A stretch of 64,000 nt of DNA, taken from assembly GCA_963682025.1 (NCBI GenBank), contig OY821519.1, positions 101,800,585 to 101,864,584 of the forward strand, in the 5' to 3' direction. The translations under genes were made by a program, and so were the position numbers. Below are positions 1-11,719 of this stretch, one piece after another (the first letter of the stretch is position 1; every line of letters begins with the position of its first letter). Source of the DNA: Cordilura impudica (taxonomy: Eukaryota > Arthropoda > Insecta > Diptera > Scathophagidae). Under the pieces are notes generated by a model, which ran no database searches, was not told the origin of the DNA, and worked only from the letters and a program-made list of their open reading frames with translations.

Positions 1-344
1 GGTACACACAAACAAACAAACAAACAAATAAACAAACACACATTCAATTTTATATATATAAGATAATAAAATTAAATAAACATGTAAATATTCTGTAATT
101 TTTAAAAAAATATATGACTTCTTGAGTCAGTTTATTTCGACAGCCTTGAGCTTATTCATAAAAAATGCTTTTACGGATGTCTCCACTACTCTTTAAAGAA
201 GTAAAAAAAAAATATAATGTTTTGAGCATTATTTTGTAAAACACAACATTAAATGTGAAAAAATAAAATTAAATGATTTTTAAAAAAAAATTATTCATTT
301 GCTGAATCGCCAGTAAAGATCATTTTTAATAGTTCATAACACAA
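1..344. other. AT-rich noncoding sequence
   Basis: An (AAAC)n-like simple repeat lies at about 9-45. The rest is AT-rich with no coding or structural signal that I can support. Confidence 0.5.
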
Positions 345-1895
345 CAATTTTTAACTACGATTTTGTAAATGCTAATTGGACTTGCTTTTCAAGATTGCTA
401 AATAGAGACCTTAATTTTCCACATATCAGCAATATCACCACCTGTGAACATATTGATAAACTTACATCGAACTTCAAACAAGGTTTAAATAATCCCATTC
501 CTTAATACGTAAGAAATATGATCCAACAAAGAAATATCTTCAGACGAGACCGAAAATATCGAACCAAAGAATCCGTGAAGAAATTGAAACATTCAGAAAT
601 AAGTCCTGGAATTTTATTCTATTCACACTGCAATTTAACCAAAACTTTAAAGAAAAAGTCCAGAAGTAATCCAATTCTAAAACAAAACGGTAATCATTAT
701 ACCAACAATCAAGATAAGAGTGAAATTTAGGCTAAAACATTTCTTTTAAACCGTTTTACTTCAATGAATGTAAATGATTCGTATGAATTTTCATCAAATA
801 CATCACAAATCTTTGACACAATCAGGTCATTTAAAAATAAGAAAGCGCCAGGAATCGCTAGTATTTATAATCGATGTTGAAAGGCACTTTCCCACAAAGG
901 TATTATATTAGTAACAGTTATTATGAATTCTTGCTTTAAACTCTCTTATTTTCCGAAAGAGTTCAAGAATCGAAAGTCATCACCATCAAAAACCAAAAAA
1001 AAGCTCCAGATTGTCCCTCTAAAAACCGACCAATAAGCTTATTGTGCTCGATTAGTAAAATTAGGGACAAACTATTAAATTTTATGGAATTCAATAAAAT
1101 TATTTCACCTCAACAGTTTGATTTTCGCAGAGAACACAATACTGCACATCCAATAGTAAGAAGAAGGGAATTAGTTACAGAAAACTTTAACCCCCACAAA
1201 TCAACAGGTTCTATTACCATGTTAAAACAGCCTTTGAATCAGTATGGCACGAAGGTATAGTTTTTAAAATGATAAATTTAAATTTTCCCACACAGTTTAT
1301 TAAGATAATTCATAGTTTTCACTCCCTTCGCACTTTTAAAGTTTATATTGGATCATACGTTTTAGAGTGTGGTTGGGTCACTACATGTTGGCCGCAAGAT
1401 TCTTGTTTGTCTCCTCTTCTTTATAACTTATATATAGCTGACTTTCCCCAAGTAGATTACAGTACTATGTCAATATTTGCTGATGATATAGCCGTTCTCA
1501 GCTCCGAAAGAATTCTGCGGATATAACATCTGATTTTCAAAGAGCATTAATTGAATTATAAACATATTTTAACGGATGGAAAATATTATTAAACTCAGAT
1601 AAAACTCAGGTGATATATTTCACTAGGAAACGGCCGATAACAACAATTCTATCCAGTGGGAGCAAGAAATTAAATTAAATTCAAAGACCATATACCGCGT
1701 ATATAACACGAATACTATATCCATTTATAAATAGGAATTCTAGACTAAGCATTAACAATAAAAAACTGATTTTCAAGTCAATTTTCCATGCTGTCATATT
1801 TTATGCAACTCCCGTTTGGTCTACAAGTGCGAATTGTCGTTTGCAAAATTGCTAACATCGCAAAATAAATTACTGAAGCTAATTCATAATCTTCA
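345..1895 (+). pseudogene. Jockey-clade LINE reverse transcriptase relic
   Basis: This is a decayed non-LTR retrotransposon. Read through several frames, the plus strand gives in order: an NWTCF segment with an Id-type helix near 366-500; a basic RRDRKYRTKES block near 545-580; KNKKAPGI (the Jockey K-K-A-P-G-I-D motif) near 835-855; LSYFPKEFKN near 945-970; the RPISLL motif near 1028-1045; and PLLYNLYIADFP followed by FADDIAVL, the reverse-transcriptase catalytic core, near 1413-1500. A further NSDKTQVIYFTRKR segment lies near 1590-1630. Stops and frameshifts separate all of these, so no protein can be made. The order and motifs match Jockey-type elements of flies. It stops where the long-inverted-repeat transposon at 1928 begins, which suggests interruption; I could not recognise a continuation beyond 5278. 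Confidence 0.8.
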
Positions 1896-1927
1896 ATGGC
1901 ACTACTCAACAAAATGAAAAAAATTTC

Positions 1928-2466
1928 ATGTACTCCGGATGCGATAATTTTTTCTGTGTAGATAACCTTGACATGAGCTCGAAAAACGCAATAAAAAATT
2001 TTTTTTTCGTTTGGTTTTTTTTTTTTTTTTTTTTTTTAAATTTTAAAAATTTTTTTTTGGTTAATTTGTTTCGTCCAGCATAACTCGGGAACCACTAGCC
2101 CGATTTAATTGAATTAAATTGTAAAAAATTTAAAATTACAATTCCCTTAATCTGTTTATATATTGTTTTCCTATACAAGCAACAGTTTCCAAGTTAAAAA
2201 TGAATATATAAAGGAAAAAACTTATTTTTGCCTAAAAATTTAAATTTTTTTTTTTTAAAAATCCATAAAAAATCCCAAATGAAAAAAAATGTCAAATCTT
2301 ATTACTTTTACGTAAAGATACATAACCTATGAGCAAAATAAGAGAAAGATCATGAAAATCGATGCACGCGTTTCGCTTTTATTCGCAATTGAGTAAAGGT
2401 ATGAATTTAAAAAATTTGCTCGACATATGCACAACTTTGTCTATGGTAAGGTTTTTTCTTTTTTAT
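1928..2466 (+). repeat. Left terminal inverted repeat of element A
   Basis: It pairs with 4730-5278. It contains long T and A runs near 2015-2060 and ends inside TATGGTAAGGTTTTTTC. The right arm differs by short indels, including an extra TTTTTTTAAATTTTTTACAA-like stretch near 5080-5098. Confidence 0.9.
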
Positions 2467-2628
2467 TACAAAAAAAATTAAAATTTGTTGGGTGACAAAA
2501 ATATATGACTTTAAATTAAAAAACAATTCGATATATGTACAAGAAATTATCCTAAGGATATCAACATTAATTAATTATAAAAAAGTTTTAAAAAAAAATA
2601 TCTAAACACAAAAATAAAAACCTTCAAA

Positions 2629-4387
2629 TTAAAAATAATTATGTGCTTTTGTCTTTCTTTTATATTGTTGTGGGTCTGTTTCTCTTATTAGGAACCAGAT
2701 ATAGTCCCCCATCATAGCTTCGTTCCAAAATCCTTGGTATCGGTGCTCAATTTCTTTCATTTGCTGATGAAAACGCTCACCATGCTCGTCACTCACATCG
2801 CCCAGGTTGTCCGGAAAGAAGTCCAAGTGCGAGTGTAGAAAATGTATCTTAAGCGACATATTTGCTCCAATTTTTTTATAATTTTGGAGTAGTTGTTCGA
2901 CGATCTCTCTGTAATTTGAGCTTTTGTTGTTTCCAAGAAATCCGGAAACAATTTGCCGAAATGAGTTCCAAGCTGCAGCTTCATTTGGTGATAAAATGTG
3001 TTCAAACTGTTGGTCTTGCAACAACTTTTTAATTTGCGGACCGTCGAAAACGCCTTCCTTAATCTTTGCCGATGAAAGGTGAGGAAAAATGGTTTTTAAA
3101 TAGGCGAACGCTTCGCCATCTTTGTTGATAGCTTTCACGAAGTTTTTTATGAGTCCGAGCTTTATGTGAAGAGGTGGGAGAAAAACATTTTCCTTTTTTA
3201 TGAGTGGTGTATATTTCACGTTGTCGCTGCCGGGGATGAAGTTAACTCTTTCTGTCCAACTCCTCCTGGTGTAATGATGTTGACGATCGCGGCTGTCCCA
3301 AAGGCAGAGAAAACAACAGTACTTTGTGAATCCACCTTGTAATCCACAAAGGATACCGATAACCTTAAGGTCGGCACAAACTTTCCAATCGTGTTTCTCA
3401 TAGTTAAGGCACTTTAGTAGATTGTCCATGACTTCGTATGTTTCCTTGGTGTCAACGGCATGAGCAATTGGAATCGAAGGTTTCTTGTTGCCGTTGTGCA
3501 GTAAAATTGCTTTAAGGCTCTGCTTGTTGCTGTCGATGAAAAGACGCCACTCTCCTGGATCGTAAGAGTACCCGAGTTCACCAAATAATCCGGGAATGTC
3601 CTTACAAAAACAGATGTTGTCTTTTTTTGTGTAGTACCTTGCGTATGGTTCATGACGCTTCCTGTAGATTGTTGTCACCACACCAGGAGCCAAGAAACCG
3701 AACTGTTTCATGCGCGATGCATGCAACTCTGCATCTTCCTTGGAGAGTTTCAATTCTCTAACCCAATCGTTCAGTTCTGCTTGGGAACATAAGCGTTGAC
3801 CTCCATGCAATGTATATGTTGACTCGCATTCTGATGTGGTTCCTACTGTCTCCGGATCTGATGATGGATGTATCGCCTCATTATTAGATGCCCATCTTGA
3901 AACGGGCGGTTGCGGGTCCACTGGTTCTTTGGAAAATGGCACTGGAAAATTCACTGTTGAAACAGCAGCGTAAGTCCATCGTATATTTTTTCCCACGCCT
4001 GTTTTTTTGCTAAGACAGAAGTAGCAATCTGTTGCATGGCAAAGCGGAGCTCTCCAAAGCATTGGCATGATGATTCTCGGCTGTCGTCTGAAAGAATTGC
4101 AATAATAAGTTATATATGTTCTTGAATTTCGTAATCTACACTTACCTTGAGTCACTTAGCTGTACGTAGCACCTTGGACATAGAGCACTTGGTGTCCACC
4201 GCTCATCTATGTTTGAGACCTTTAAATTGAAGCTCTCTTCAAATGAATCTCTCAATTTAGGTGAAAAATAACGCTTGTTTTTTCCACAAACGTATTCTCC
4301 GCACATGTAACAAAAATTACTTGGATTGGTATTGCATTCAAATACTCGCGAACGTTTGCTCATTTTAACTATCGCATTCGTCGACAC
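2629..4387 (-). CDS. Transposase of element A, two exons, 566 aa
   Basis: Exon 1 runs 4387-4146 and exon 2 runs 4087-2629. The 58-bp intron has a TCAAG|GTAAG donor and a TTCTTTCAG acceptor, and joining keeps the frame through an AGA codon. The product has a Cys-rich N-terminus (C26-x2-C29, C70-x2-C73, then H98, C102-x2-C105 in DCYFC), probably metal-binding for DNA contact. A core follows with FIDSNKQSLKAILLHNGN (D266), CADLKVIGILCGLQGG (D320) and SDEHGERFHQ (E515/E518), a plausible D-D-E catalytic set. It ends in the RYQGFWNEAMMGDYIWFLIRE block seen in many uncharacterised insect and hydra proteins. Only two alternative starts matter: M1 or M9 (MSKRSR). No internal stop is seen. The role would be cutting and joining the long inverted repeats. 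The catalytic assignment is inferred from conservation, not proven. Confidence 0.8.
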
Positions 4388-4729
4388 TTGTTGAATGAGT
4401 AAAATCGATCAATGAAGACCTATTTGTACTGTGTATTGTTTAGTATTTTACTGACAGGTACTTATAAATGGGTGTATATTTTTTTACGGTGGCTACATAC
4501 CTGTTTCACCATGTGTGAGTCTTAAATTTTCCGAATAAATGTGGGTTGCATTTATGTAAAAAAATCATACAGGTAGTCACCGGAAAACCCAAATAAGTAA
4601 AAAAGTCCCCTTTCCTTTTTTCCTTTTAATTGTTCACGCACATTTATTACCGTTTATTACTTTGCTTACGCAATCATAAAAATTAAATAACCCTTTGTTT
4701 ATTCCGTTTTGTTAATTCTGAGAATCATA

Positions 4730-5160
4730 AAAAAAAGAAAAAACCTTACCATAGACAAAGTTGTGCATATGTCGAGCAAATTTTTTAAATTCATACCTTT
4801 ACTCAATTGCGAATAAAAGCGAAACGCGTGCATCGATTTTCATGATCTTTCTCTTATTTTGCTCATAGGTTATGTATCTTTACGTAAAAGTAATAAGATT
4901 TGAAATTTTTTTTCATTTGGGATTTTTTATGGATTTTTAAAAAAAAAAAATTTAAATTTTTAGGCAAAAATAAGTTTTTTCCTTTATATATTCATTTTTA
5001 ACTTGGAAACTGTTGCTTGTATAGGAAAACAATATATAAACAGATTAAGGGAATTGTAATTTTAAATTTTTTACAATTTTTTTTAAATTTTTTACAATTT
5101 AATTCAATTAAATCGGGCTAGTGGTTCCCGAGTTATGCCGGACGAAACAAATTAACCAAA

Positions 5161-5191
<31 letters not shown>

Positions 5192-5278
5192 CCAAACGAA
5201 AAAAAAATTTTTTATTGCGTTTTTCGAGCTCATGTCAAGGTTATCTACACAGAAAAAATTATCGCATCCCGAGTACAT
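4730..5278 (-). repeat. Right terminal inverted repeat of element A
   Basis: It is the reverse complement of 1928-2466 over nearly its whole length. The gene starts about 340 bp inside this arm, so the arm may also carry the transposase promoter. Confidence 0.9.
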
Positions 5279-5706
5279 TTTGACTGTTGACTAGTGTTGT
5301 TTTTTTCGATTGAGCGTCCCCATACGCTTACTGGTATAATTACTGAAAATTTTAATACCAGATGCCTAAAATGTAAAAATACTCAACATCGAGAGAAAAG
5401 AGAGCAAAAGACTGATGTTAGAAAGTCTAAGGATCCAACAAACAGATGACGTATCGATGCATTCCAAAGAAGATAAAAATGTTACAAACTCAGTCTATTC
5501 AGTCATACTATGATGTCTGTGATATTAGGTTGTAGATTTTTTTTTTGATTTTTTGATTTTATTATGTTTGTTTTATTATAAATGTTTTAATTTAATTTTA
5601 AGTATCTGACAAACTTTTCAGTGCATTTTAATATATATAAAAAAATTGTTTTTAGTTCAATAAAATAAAAGACCCTGAGGATGTCTGAAAATCAGACGAA
5701 ACGTCG
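5279..5706 (+). mobile_element. Penelope-like element 3' end (remnant)
   Basis: No reverse-transcriptase motif survives here. The assignment rests on the last 36 bases, a CTGAGGA...GAAACGTCG module of the kind found at the ends of Penelope-like elements. The same module closes the recognisable Penelope-like reverse transcriptase at 62.9 kb. The flank resumes at 9600 (GTGGAAAATGG) after the Transib insertion. Bases 5279-5650 are AT-rich and otherwise unexplained. Confidence 0.45.
5671..5706 (+). ncRNA. Hammerhead-ribozyme-like motif (interrupted)
   Basis: CTGAGGA (5675-5681) is followed by T, a 5-bp stem GTCTG/CAGAC (5683-5687 with 5693-5697), then GAAAC (5698-5702) and GTC (5703-5705). These are the two conserved boxes of a hammerhead core. 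The 3' strand of stem I is cut off by Transib. Reading across the insertion (5706 joined to 9600-9601) gives GGT, which pairs with ACC at 5672-5674. There is one extra base between box 1 and stem II, so activity is uncertain. Confidence 0.5.
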
Positions 5707-8700
5707 CACAGTGGCGCCCGTAGAGAAACGAGGTTGCAAAAATAAAAATTTTCATGTGCGCCGACAAAGTTTTGAATAAACCCATGTTATAGGAAACTTT
5801 TCAACGATTTCAAATATGGTACTCTTAATAATATCACATTTTTAGTTTAGAAGATATAACCGTTCAAAGTTGACCGACTTTCGGTTTTCAAAAAAACACA
5901 CAATTTTTAGTCAATTTGTTGCGATTTCAGGTGTAATATCACGAAAAATAGGTAACGAATCGCCTTATTTTTTGTTTGCATTGATTGATGTATTTATTAA
6001 ATGTATAATGATAAAAAAAATTAACTGTTTGCTTTGTGTTTCTCCTGGTAAATCACTATTTAAAAACTATCCGTTTTTTCACTATTTTTCAACTTTGACG
6101 GAAAATAAAAAAAAATCTATATTTTTCTATACTTGCTGTAAAGACTTCTCCGGGGTTAACCTTTGGTAGTACGTTCTGGGATGGTTCAAATGACGAACAG
6201 GGCGGTAAGGTTTGGGAACCTAGAGATTAACCTGTGAGAGATCGTCTTGTGTCAGTGTATAATTTCTCGCGAGATGGAGAAATTATAACCGATTTTCTGC
6301 AAGTGAAAAAAATAAGAAAATAGAGAAGTTTAAGATATATGTATTTTTTATTTAATATAAAAATTGTATGGGAAAACCACGAGATGGGGTTTAGAGGTTG
6401 TACGTTCACCTTATTGTGTGAAAGTTGCAGAGTAAGTGACTAATGTAAAAAAGGTTTAGTATTATTACAGCTTATTACAATGGGTAATTTTAGCTTACGA
6501 TACTTTTATGATAAATTAATGCAATTCACAATAGGGTTTGGTTACTCGTTACAAGAAATTAATGTGCAAATTCAAATACATTAGCTTACGATAAGTGTTA
6601 TGTTGAGTATAAGGAACAATTATTATTTATTAAATTCAATTCAATAATTCATTTTGTTTTAATATCAATATTACAATTATTATTTTTTTTTAAATTCAAT
6701 TTCGGTTAATTCATTTTTTTTTATTTATATCAATATTTTATTTGTCTAAATTAATGAATTTAGACACTTGCCATATTTGCAAAACATGTTCTTTGATTAT
6801 TTCTTTACATAATTCAAAAGGTTTTATCTGCCCGTACGTGCCCGTTTGGCTTCTAGAGGTAAAAAAGTTTAAAAAGACATGGTTGCAGAAATTGTATGGC
6901 GTGCATCCCTTACATGTTTTGACTGACAGTAGTTTGATCTAATAGTTTGAAAATTGCATTTTAAGTCGGTTGTCTACCTGTGAGCCTCTGCCAAAGTCTA
7001 ATCCCAATATTCTGTTACAGACACAGGATGCACAAAAAACTACTCATTGAAATTCGCAGGTACGCACCTCACTTAAAAATTACTTTGGAGTACAAATGGT
7101 CAAGAACAATATTGACTTATGGTCCCTCCAGGTAGACACAAATCTTATTTAGACACGAGCATAATATCAAAATTGCATAATTCAGCCTAAATCCATATGT
7201 ATGCAGGGAACAGGTAAATTTTTAGGCATGGTAGCATAAGCCTATATATTGCAAAATCAGCATAATGCCTGGATTAGTCTACGACTGAAAGTTGGCGCAA
7301 CAAGTACTGAAACCATGGCGTTAAACAATTTAAAATTATTTGAACTGTTTAGAAGGTCAACCACACCAAAGGTTTTCACGGAAGCTGCTTTAGAAGAAAT
7401 TGATAGCTTATACGGAAATATTGAGGGAAGCGAAATTATAAAAAATAATTTTTATCTGATATATGCAAAATGGGTGAAATCTAATCGAACCATTCAGAGC
7501 TTCAACTCCAAATACGAGGACTGGCTTAATAAAGACACCATCCATATTGGCAGTAGATAAACCCACCACATCAACCAGAGGAGCAAAAGGAAGGCCAAAA
7601 AAAGTATTGAGGAGTGTTCAATTTTCACAAGAAAGAGGAAACTTGCCGATGCCACCAATGACTTGACCACGAACATTTATCGGACGCGCTGTCTATTAAA
7701 TATACAAAGGATAGTGAAAGAGTTAGATCGCAGATTACAAAATCTGTTGCTGATGCAAGCCCACTGCGACTAAAAAGGATTAAGGAAAGCATTCCCACGC
7801 CCACAAACGCACACATTAAAAAGTATGGTTCCGAAGAATCCTTGGCCTTGTTTATGGACTTACAACTTTCCAAAGAAAAATATGAGATACTACGGGCATC
7901 CTTGATGCGACACGGGGCTGACGTTTTGCCAGGATACAAGCATATTACGCAAGCCAAAATAAATTCACGACCACTGCATACGGAGTTTACGGAAGTCTCT
8001 GTGAAAGCCAATCTGCAGGATCTCATGGGCCATACAGCAAAACGGTTGTTGGAGAGTCTTCCTGAAAATAAGGTGAAAATTCTTCCTGAGAAACTGACAT
8101 TGATCAGCAAATGGGGTTGCGATGGATCATCCGGACAAAGCGTTTATAAGCAAAGGATATCTTCCAATGACGCTATAATATCGGACGGAAATATGTTTAT
8201 GGCATCTGTTGTTCCTTTGCGGCTAAAATCTGATGTTTCCCTACACTGGAAAAATCCACGTCCGTCATCAGTGCATTATTGCCGACCAATAATGTTTCAG
8301 TTTGCAAGGGAATCGGCAGAACTCACAAGGACCACGGTGAAGGACATTGAAGAACAAATAAGCAAGATTAAGCCTACAAAGCTGCAAATTGGAGAAGGAA
8401 AATATATTGAATGCAGTTCCACCTGACCATGGTTGACGGAAAAGTCGAAAACGAACTGACAGGAACAACCTCAACATTGTCATGCCCGATTTGCAAAAAG
8501 AGTCAGAAGAACTTTGGTAATTTAAACGATTCTACAAACGAGGAGAATTACGAATATGGAATGTCACCATTGCACGCAAGGATAAGGTGTATGGAGTTCT
8601 TGCTAAAACTGGCGTATACCCTACCACAAGAGGAGGAAAACTTCGATGAAAATACATCAATAAAGGATAAGGAAAAGATCAGAAAGAAGCAAATACAGGA

Positions 8701-9594
8701 TGCTTTTTTTAAACAAGTTGGACTAAAAGTAGACTGTCCCAAGCACGGATACGGTAACTCAAACGATGGAAACACTTCTAGGAGATTTTTTGAAAATGAT
8801 GAGGCAGTAACTAGAATCACTGGAATTGACAATCAAATCGTGAAAAGATTGGGAACGATCTTGAATGTTTTAAACTGCAAAGAAAATGTCAATTCTACAA
8901 AATATGGACAATATGCATCGAAAACTGCATCTCTTTTAGCAGAAATGTATCCACAGAAGAAGTTGACCCCGACCGTCCATAAATATTGGCGCATGGCAAA
9001 GATATAATTGAGTACCAGTCTTTGTCAATTGGAGAGCTTTCTGAAGAAGCACAGGAGTCTCTTAACAAATTTTATAAAAAATATAGATTGCAAAACACAT
9101 TCAAAGCATCAAGGGTAAGGCAAAATGAGGACCTCTTCAGCATGTTGGCAGCATCTTCCGATCCACTTATTTCTTCCCTGCGGCATGTGAAGTCAAGAAT
9201 AGAGTTAGAAAATAATTGTAGTTTAGAAATGATTAGTCTTTTAGATATACCTTCTCTTACGAATTGTGATGAATATTTTACAGAAAATTGAAAAAAAAAT
9301 TTAAAAAAGAAGTAATTTTTTTTTTAATTTGTTGGGTAATAATTTAAAACATAAAACCCTAAAGAAAAAAATAAAAACAATCTAAAAATGTAAAAATAAT
9401 TTTTTTTAGTTACCATAAAATTGATTTTTCTACAAATTTTAACTTTGATAACCCATAAGTAGGCCCCTACAAAGCGTAGCTCATTTCATAGGCTGAACAG
9501 TTATCTATCATATACTGTTTAAACTGTTCAATTACGTTATTCGGTTCAAAAGATATGATTTTTGAAACGAAAAAACTCAAATGGCGCCACTGTG
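5707..9594 (+). mobile_element. Transib DNA transposon, complete ends, dead gene
   Basis: The ends are CACAGTGGCGCC (5707-5718) and its exact inverse (9583-9594). The first seven bases equal the RAG recombination-signal heptamer CACAGTG, as known for Transib elements. A 5-bp duplication, CGTCG, flanks the element at 5702-5706 and 9595-9599, the duplication length typical of Transib. The interior holds a RAG1-core-like transposase on the plus strand, broken by frameshifts. The element sits exactly inside a hammerhead-like motif of a Penelope-like 3' end. Confidence 0.9.
7249..9291 (+). pseudogene. Transib (RAG1-core-like) transposase, frameshifted
   Basis: Four overlapping frames together cover most of a Transib transposase. 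They are an N-terminal part (7249-7560, then a GRPKK stretch and SVADASPLRLKRIKES in other frames), 7842-8426, 8411-9007 and 8986-9291. Diagnostic blocks are WGCDGSSGQSVYKQ at about 8113-8154, matching the region of RAG1 D600; LTMVDGKVENELTGTT with CPICKK at about 8423-8500, containing the probable second acidic residue; GMSPLHARIRCMEFLLKL at about 8560-8615; DCPKHGYGNSNDGNTSRRFF at about 8730-8790; ITGID; PTVHKYW; and SIGELSEEAQESLNKFYKKY at about 9025-9085, containing the probable third acidic residue (RAG1 E962). A terminal SDPLISSLR lies at about 9158-9186. At least three frame changes and a missing N-terminus make this copy inactive. The exact start cannot be fixed. Confidence 0.88.
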
Positions 9595-9599
9595 CGTCG

Positions 9600-10127
9600 G
9601 TGGAAAATGGAATAAAAAATCATTTTATTCGCATTAAAAGAAAAAAATTACCAAAAAGCTTAAATAAACAATCGAACTAAAAACTTTAAAAACTCTGGTC
9701 AGAAAATAGCAAACATAAAGCCTAAATTATGATTATAATCATATTAATGTGCTCGCTAATCGTAGATAATCAAATAGGTTTTTGTAAATTTTTACCTACA
9801 ATACTAGTTTTTATATATGTATGGTACATATAAAGTTATAACATGGACGTAAATTATAATGAAGTAGAAAAAGATAAAATTCTTGAACTCTTAAAATGTA
9901 TGTTAAATTAAGTGAAAATGTAAATATCATAAAAAGTAAATAAAAATGTAATTGTATCTGACAGCGATTGTAAGCAAAAAAAAATCGAGAATTTTTGCAA
10001 AAATGGAAAAACTGAAACTAAGAAAAGGCTTGAAAAGTACTATAAGCACATTGTACCATCAACTTCAATGGTTAAGAAGTGGTTTAATACATTCAGTTGT
10101 GGTCGTACCAGCACAATTTTATAAATG
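9600..10127. other. AT-rich sequence after Transib
   Basis: The first part is probably the rest of the interrupted Penelope-like end. No gene or repeat structure is recognised in the remainder. Confidence 0.4.
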
Positions 10128-10494
10128 CTAGCAGATTCCAGCGCTCGAAATTCGAGTGCAATTTCTATGCAGCTTTATTTTTCAACTTAGCCAATTCCCA
10201 AACCAACACTTTTATGGTTTATTATTATTGTGGATGAAGATAACAAACTCATTAACAAACACATTAACAAATTTAATAAAACACACATAGCATATGTATA
10301 ATTTTATGTATGTGTTAGTAGCAACTTTAAATGCAATTTACTCAAAATAAAGGAAAAAATTTAAAAATCTATAAATCTCTTGAACAGCTAAAAAGAAATA
10401 CCTTTCAAATAATATACGTTTGGTCAAAATCGGGATAAAACGGTAAAACAAAACATCGGTCACAAGAAATTGCCTAGCCTATTAATATTACAGA
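10128..10494 (-). mobile_element. Short non-autonomous Helitron, copy 1 (367 bp)
   Basis: On the minus strand it starts TCTGTAATATTAATAGGC after an A and ends with the palindrome CTCGAATTTCGAG, then GCGCTGGAATCTGCTAG. A TC start, a 3' hairpin a few bases before the terminus and a CTAG end are Helitron hallmarks. There is no coding sequence. Four more copies lie in this window. Confidence 0.7.
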
Positions 10495-10689
10495 TTTAAA
10501 GTCTATGGAATTAGAAATGTCCTTACAGACTAATATATCTATATATATAAACATGAATCGTGGTTTGTTCGTCCGCTTAAAACTTGAAAACCACAGGACC
10601 AAAAGAGATTCTTTCTTCTGCGAGTTTGTTTGTAACTGCCACACAAAGGTTTAGGAAAAAATAAAAGTACAAAAAGTCTCAACAGATGG

Positions 10690-11400
10690 CGCTGTACGCG
10701 GTTACTCCATTTTAATATCATATATATTGAGTACTATGAGAGGGAGAGCTTTGTAAATTTGTGTGAGGCCATCTATTATTAATATAGATAGTCATGCCGA
10801 AAATGGTCGGTATCGGTTAAGTGGGCGTGGTACCTGCCATACAAAATTAATTTTTAACATCATATATCTTGAGGTCATCTATTAATGCTGTGAGATGCTG
10901 TGAGAAGCCGTTCTAAAAATTTGCGTTATCGGAACAGTGGGCTTGGCACCTACAAAAAAATTAATCACAGAATATCAGACTTAATATCATGTCAGGATGA
11001 GCTTTGATACTTTATGTGACGTCATTTGTTATTAGTGTATGTACACCTGACGAAAATAGGCTGGATCGGAAAAGTGGGCGGTGTACATTCCATATAAAGT
11101 ACTGATTAAATGTTATGTATATATACCGAGTATAATGATAGGGAGAGCTTTGCAAGCTTGTGTGAGTTCATCTATTATTTCTGTGATTAGTCCTGGCGAA
11201 AATGGGCGGGATTGGACAAGTGGGCATGTCACCTACTGTATAAAATAAATTTTCAAAATAATAAAAGTATTTGAATAATATAAAAGGGAAAGTGAAGATA
11301 ATTTGTGTGAGTTCATAGGTTATTAGTGTGAGTTATTAATGTGAATGGGTGGGGTTAGTTCCATAAAAGTAATTAGTGAACTTTAATATATTGGATCGTT
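10690..11400 (+). repeat. Degenerate ~120-bp Helitron minisatellite
   Basis: Units carry TATTGAGTACTATGAGAGGG, AGAGCTTTG(T/C)AA, CGAAAATGG(G/T)CGG and AAGTGGGCGTGG-like blocks. Four or more diverged units are recognisable. The same units occur in inverse orientation at 15985-16568. Confidence 0.7.
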
Positions 11401-11719
11401 TTGAAGGGAAATGTTTAAGAGAAATGGCAGTTTCAGCAGCATAACAAAAATTGAAATTTCCGCAATTTTCATTCAAGTTAATTGCTGCTGCGGTAGTATA
11501 AGATGAAGGAGTGAATTTATCAAAAGACTTTTAAATTTACTTTATTTGCCAGGTCTTCCATCACATAATTTAATAGCAAAGTTGGATCTTAAAATTATGT
11601 ACTTAAATTTAAGCTTACATAAGCGCTTCAATTTAAAAAATTGGTATATTATTGAATAACTGTTTCTTTAAAAATACACATTCTTTTTGACTTTCGAATA
11701 ATTCTATCATTTCTATAAC

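Larger units (their letters stand above)
1928..5278 (-). mobile_element. Long-inverted-repeat DNA transposon (element A), apparently complete
   Basis: Two nearly identical arms of about 540 bp lie in inverse orientation at 1928-2466 and 4730-5278 and flank one two-exon transposase gene. The arms share blocks such as ATGCGATAATTTTTTCTGTG and ATCGATGCACGCGTTTCGC with few differences, so the insertion or its last gene conversion is recent. Outside the shared core the ends are less alike (CACTACTCAACA on the left, CACTAGTCAACA on the right when inverted), so the true termini may lie up to about 30 bp further out. I found no clear target-site duplication. The gene and both ends are present, so this could be an autonomous copy. 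The protein family is common in insect and cnidarian genomes, but I could not assign a named superfamily with confidence. Confidence 0.85.

Noticed and set aside
1928..5278. Naming element A as Sola, Kolobok or another set superfamily
   Set aside because: I could not establish the target duplication or match diagnostic termini by eye, so a name would be a guess.
5707..5713. CACAGTG as a real immune-type recombination signal
   Set aside because: There is no supported nonamer at a 12- or 23-bp spacing, and the 5-bp duplication and protein identify a transposon end.
7494..8832. Minus-strand open frames of 60-161 codons
   Set aside because: They run antisense to the Transib transposase pieces and have no family resemblance.
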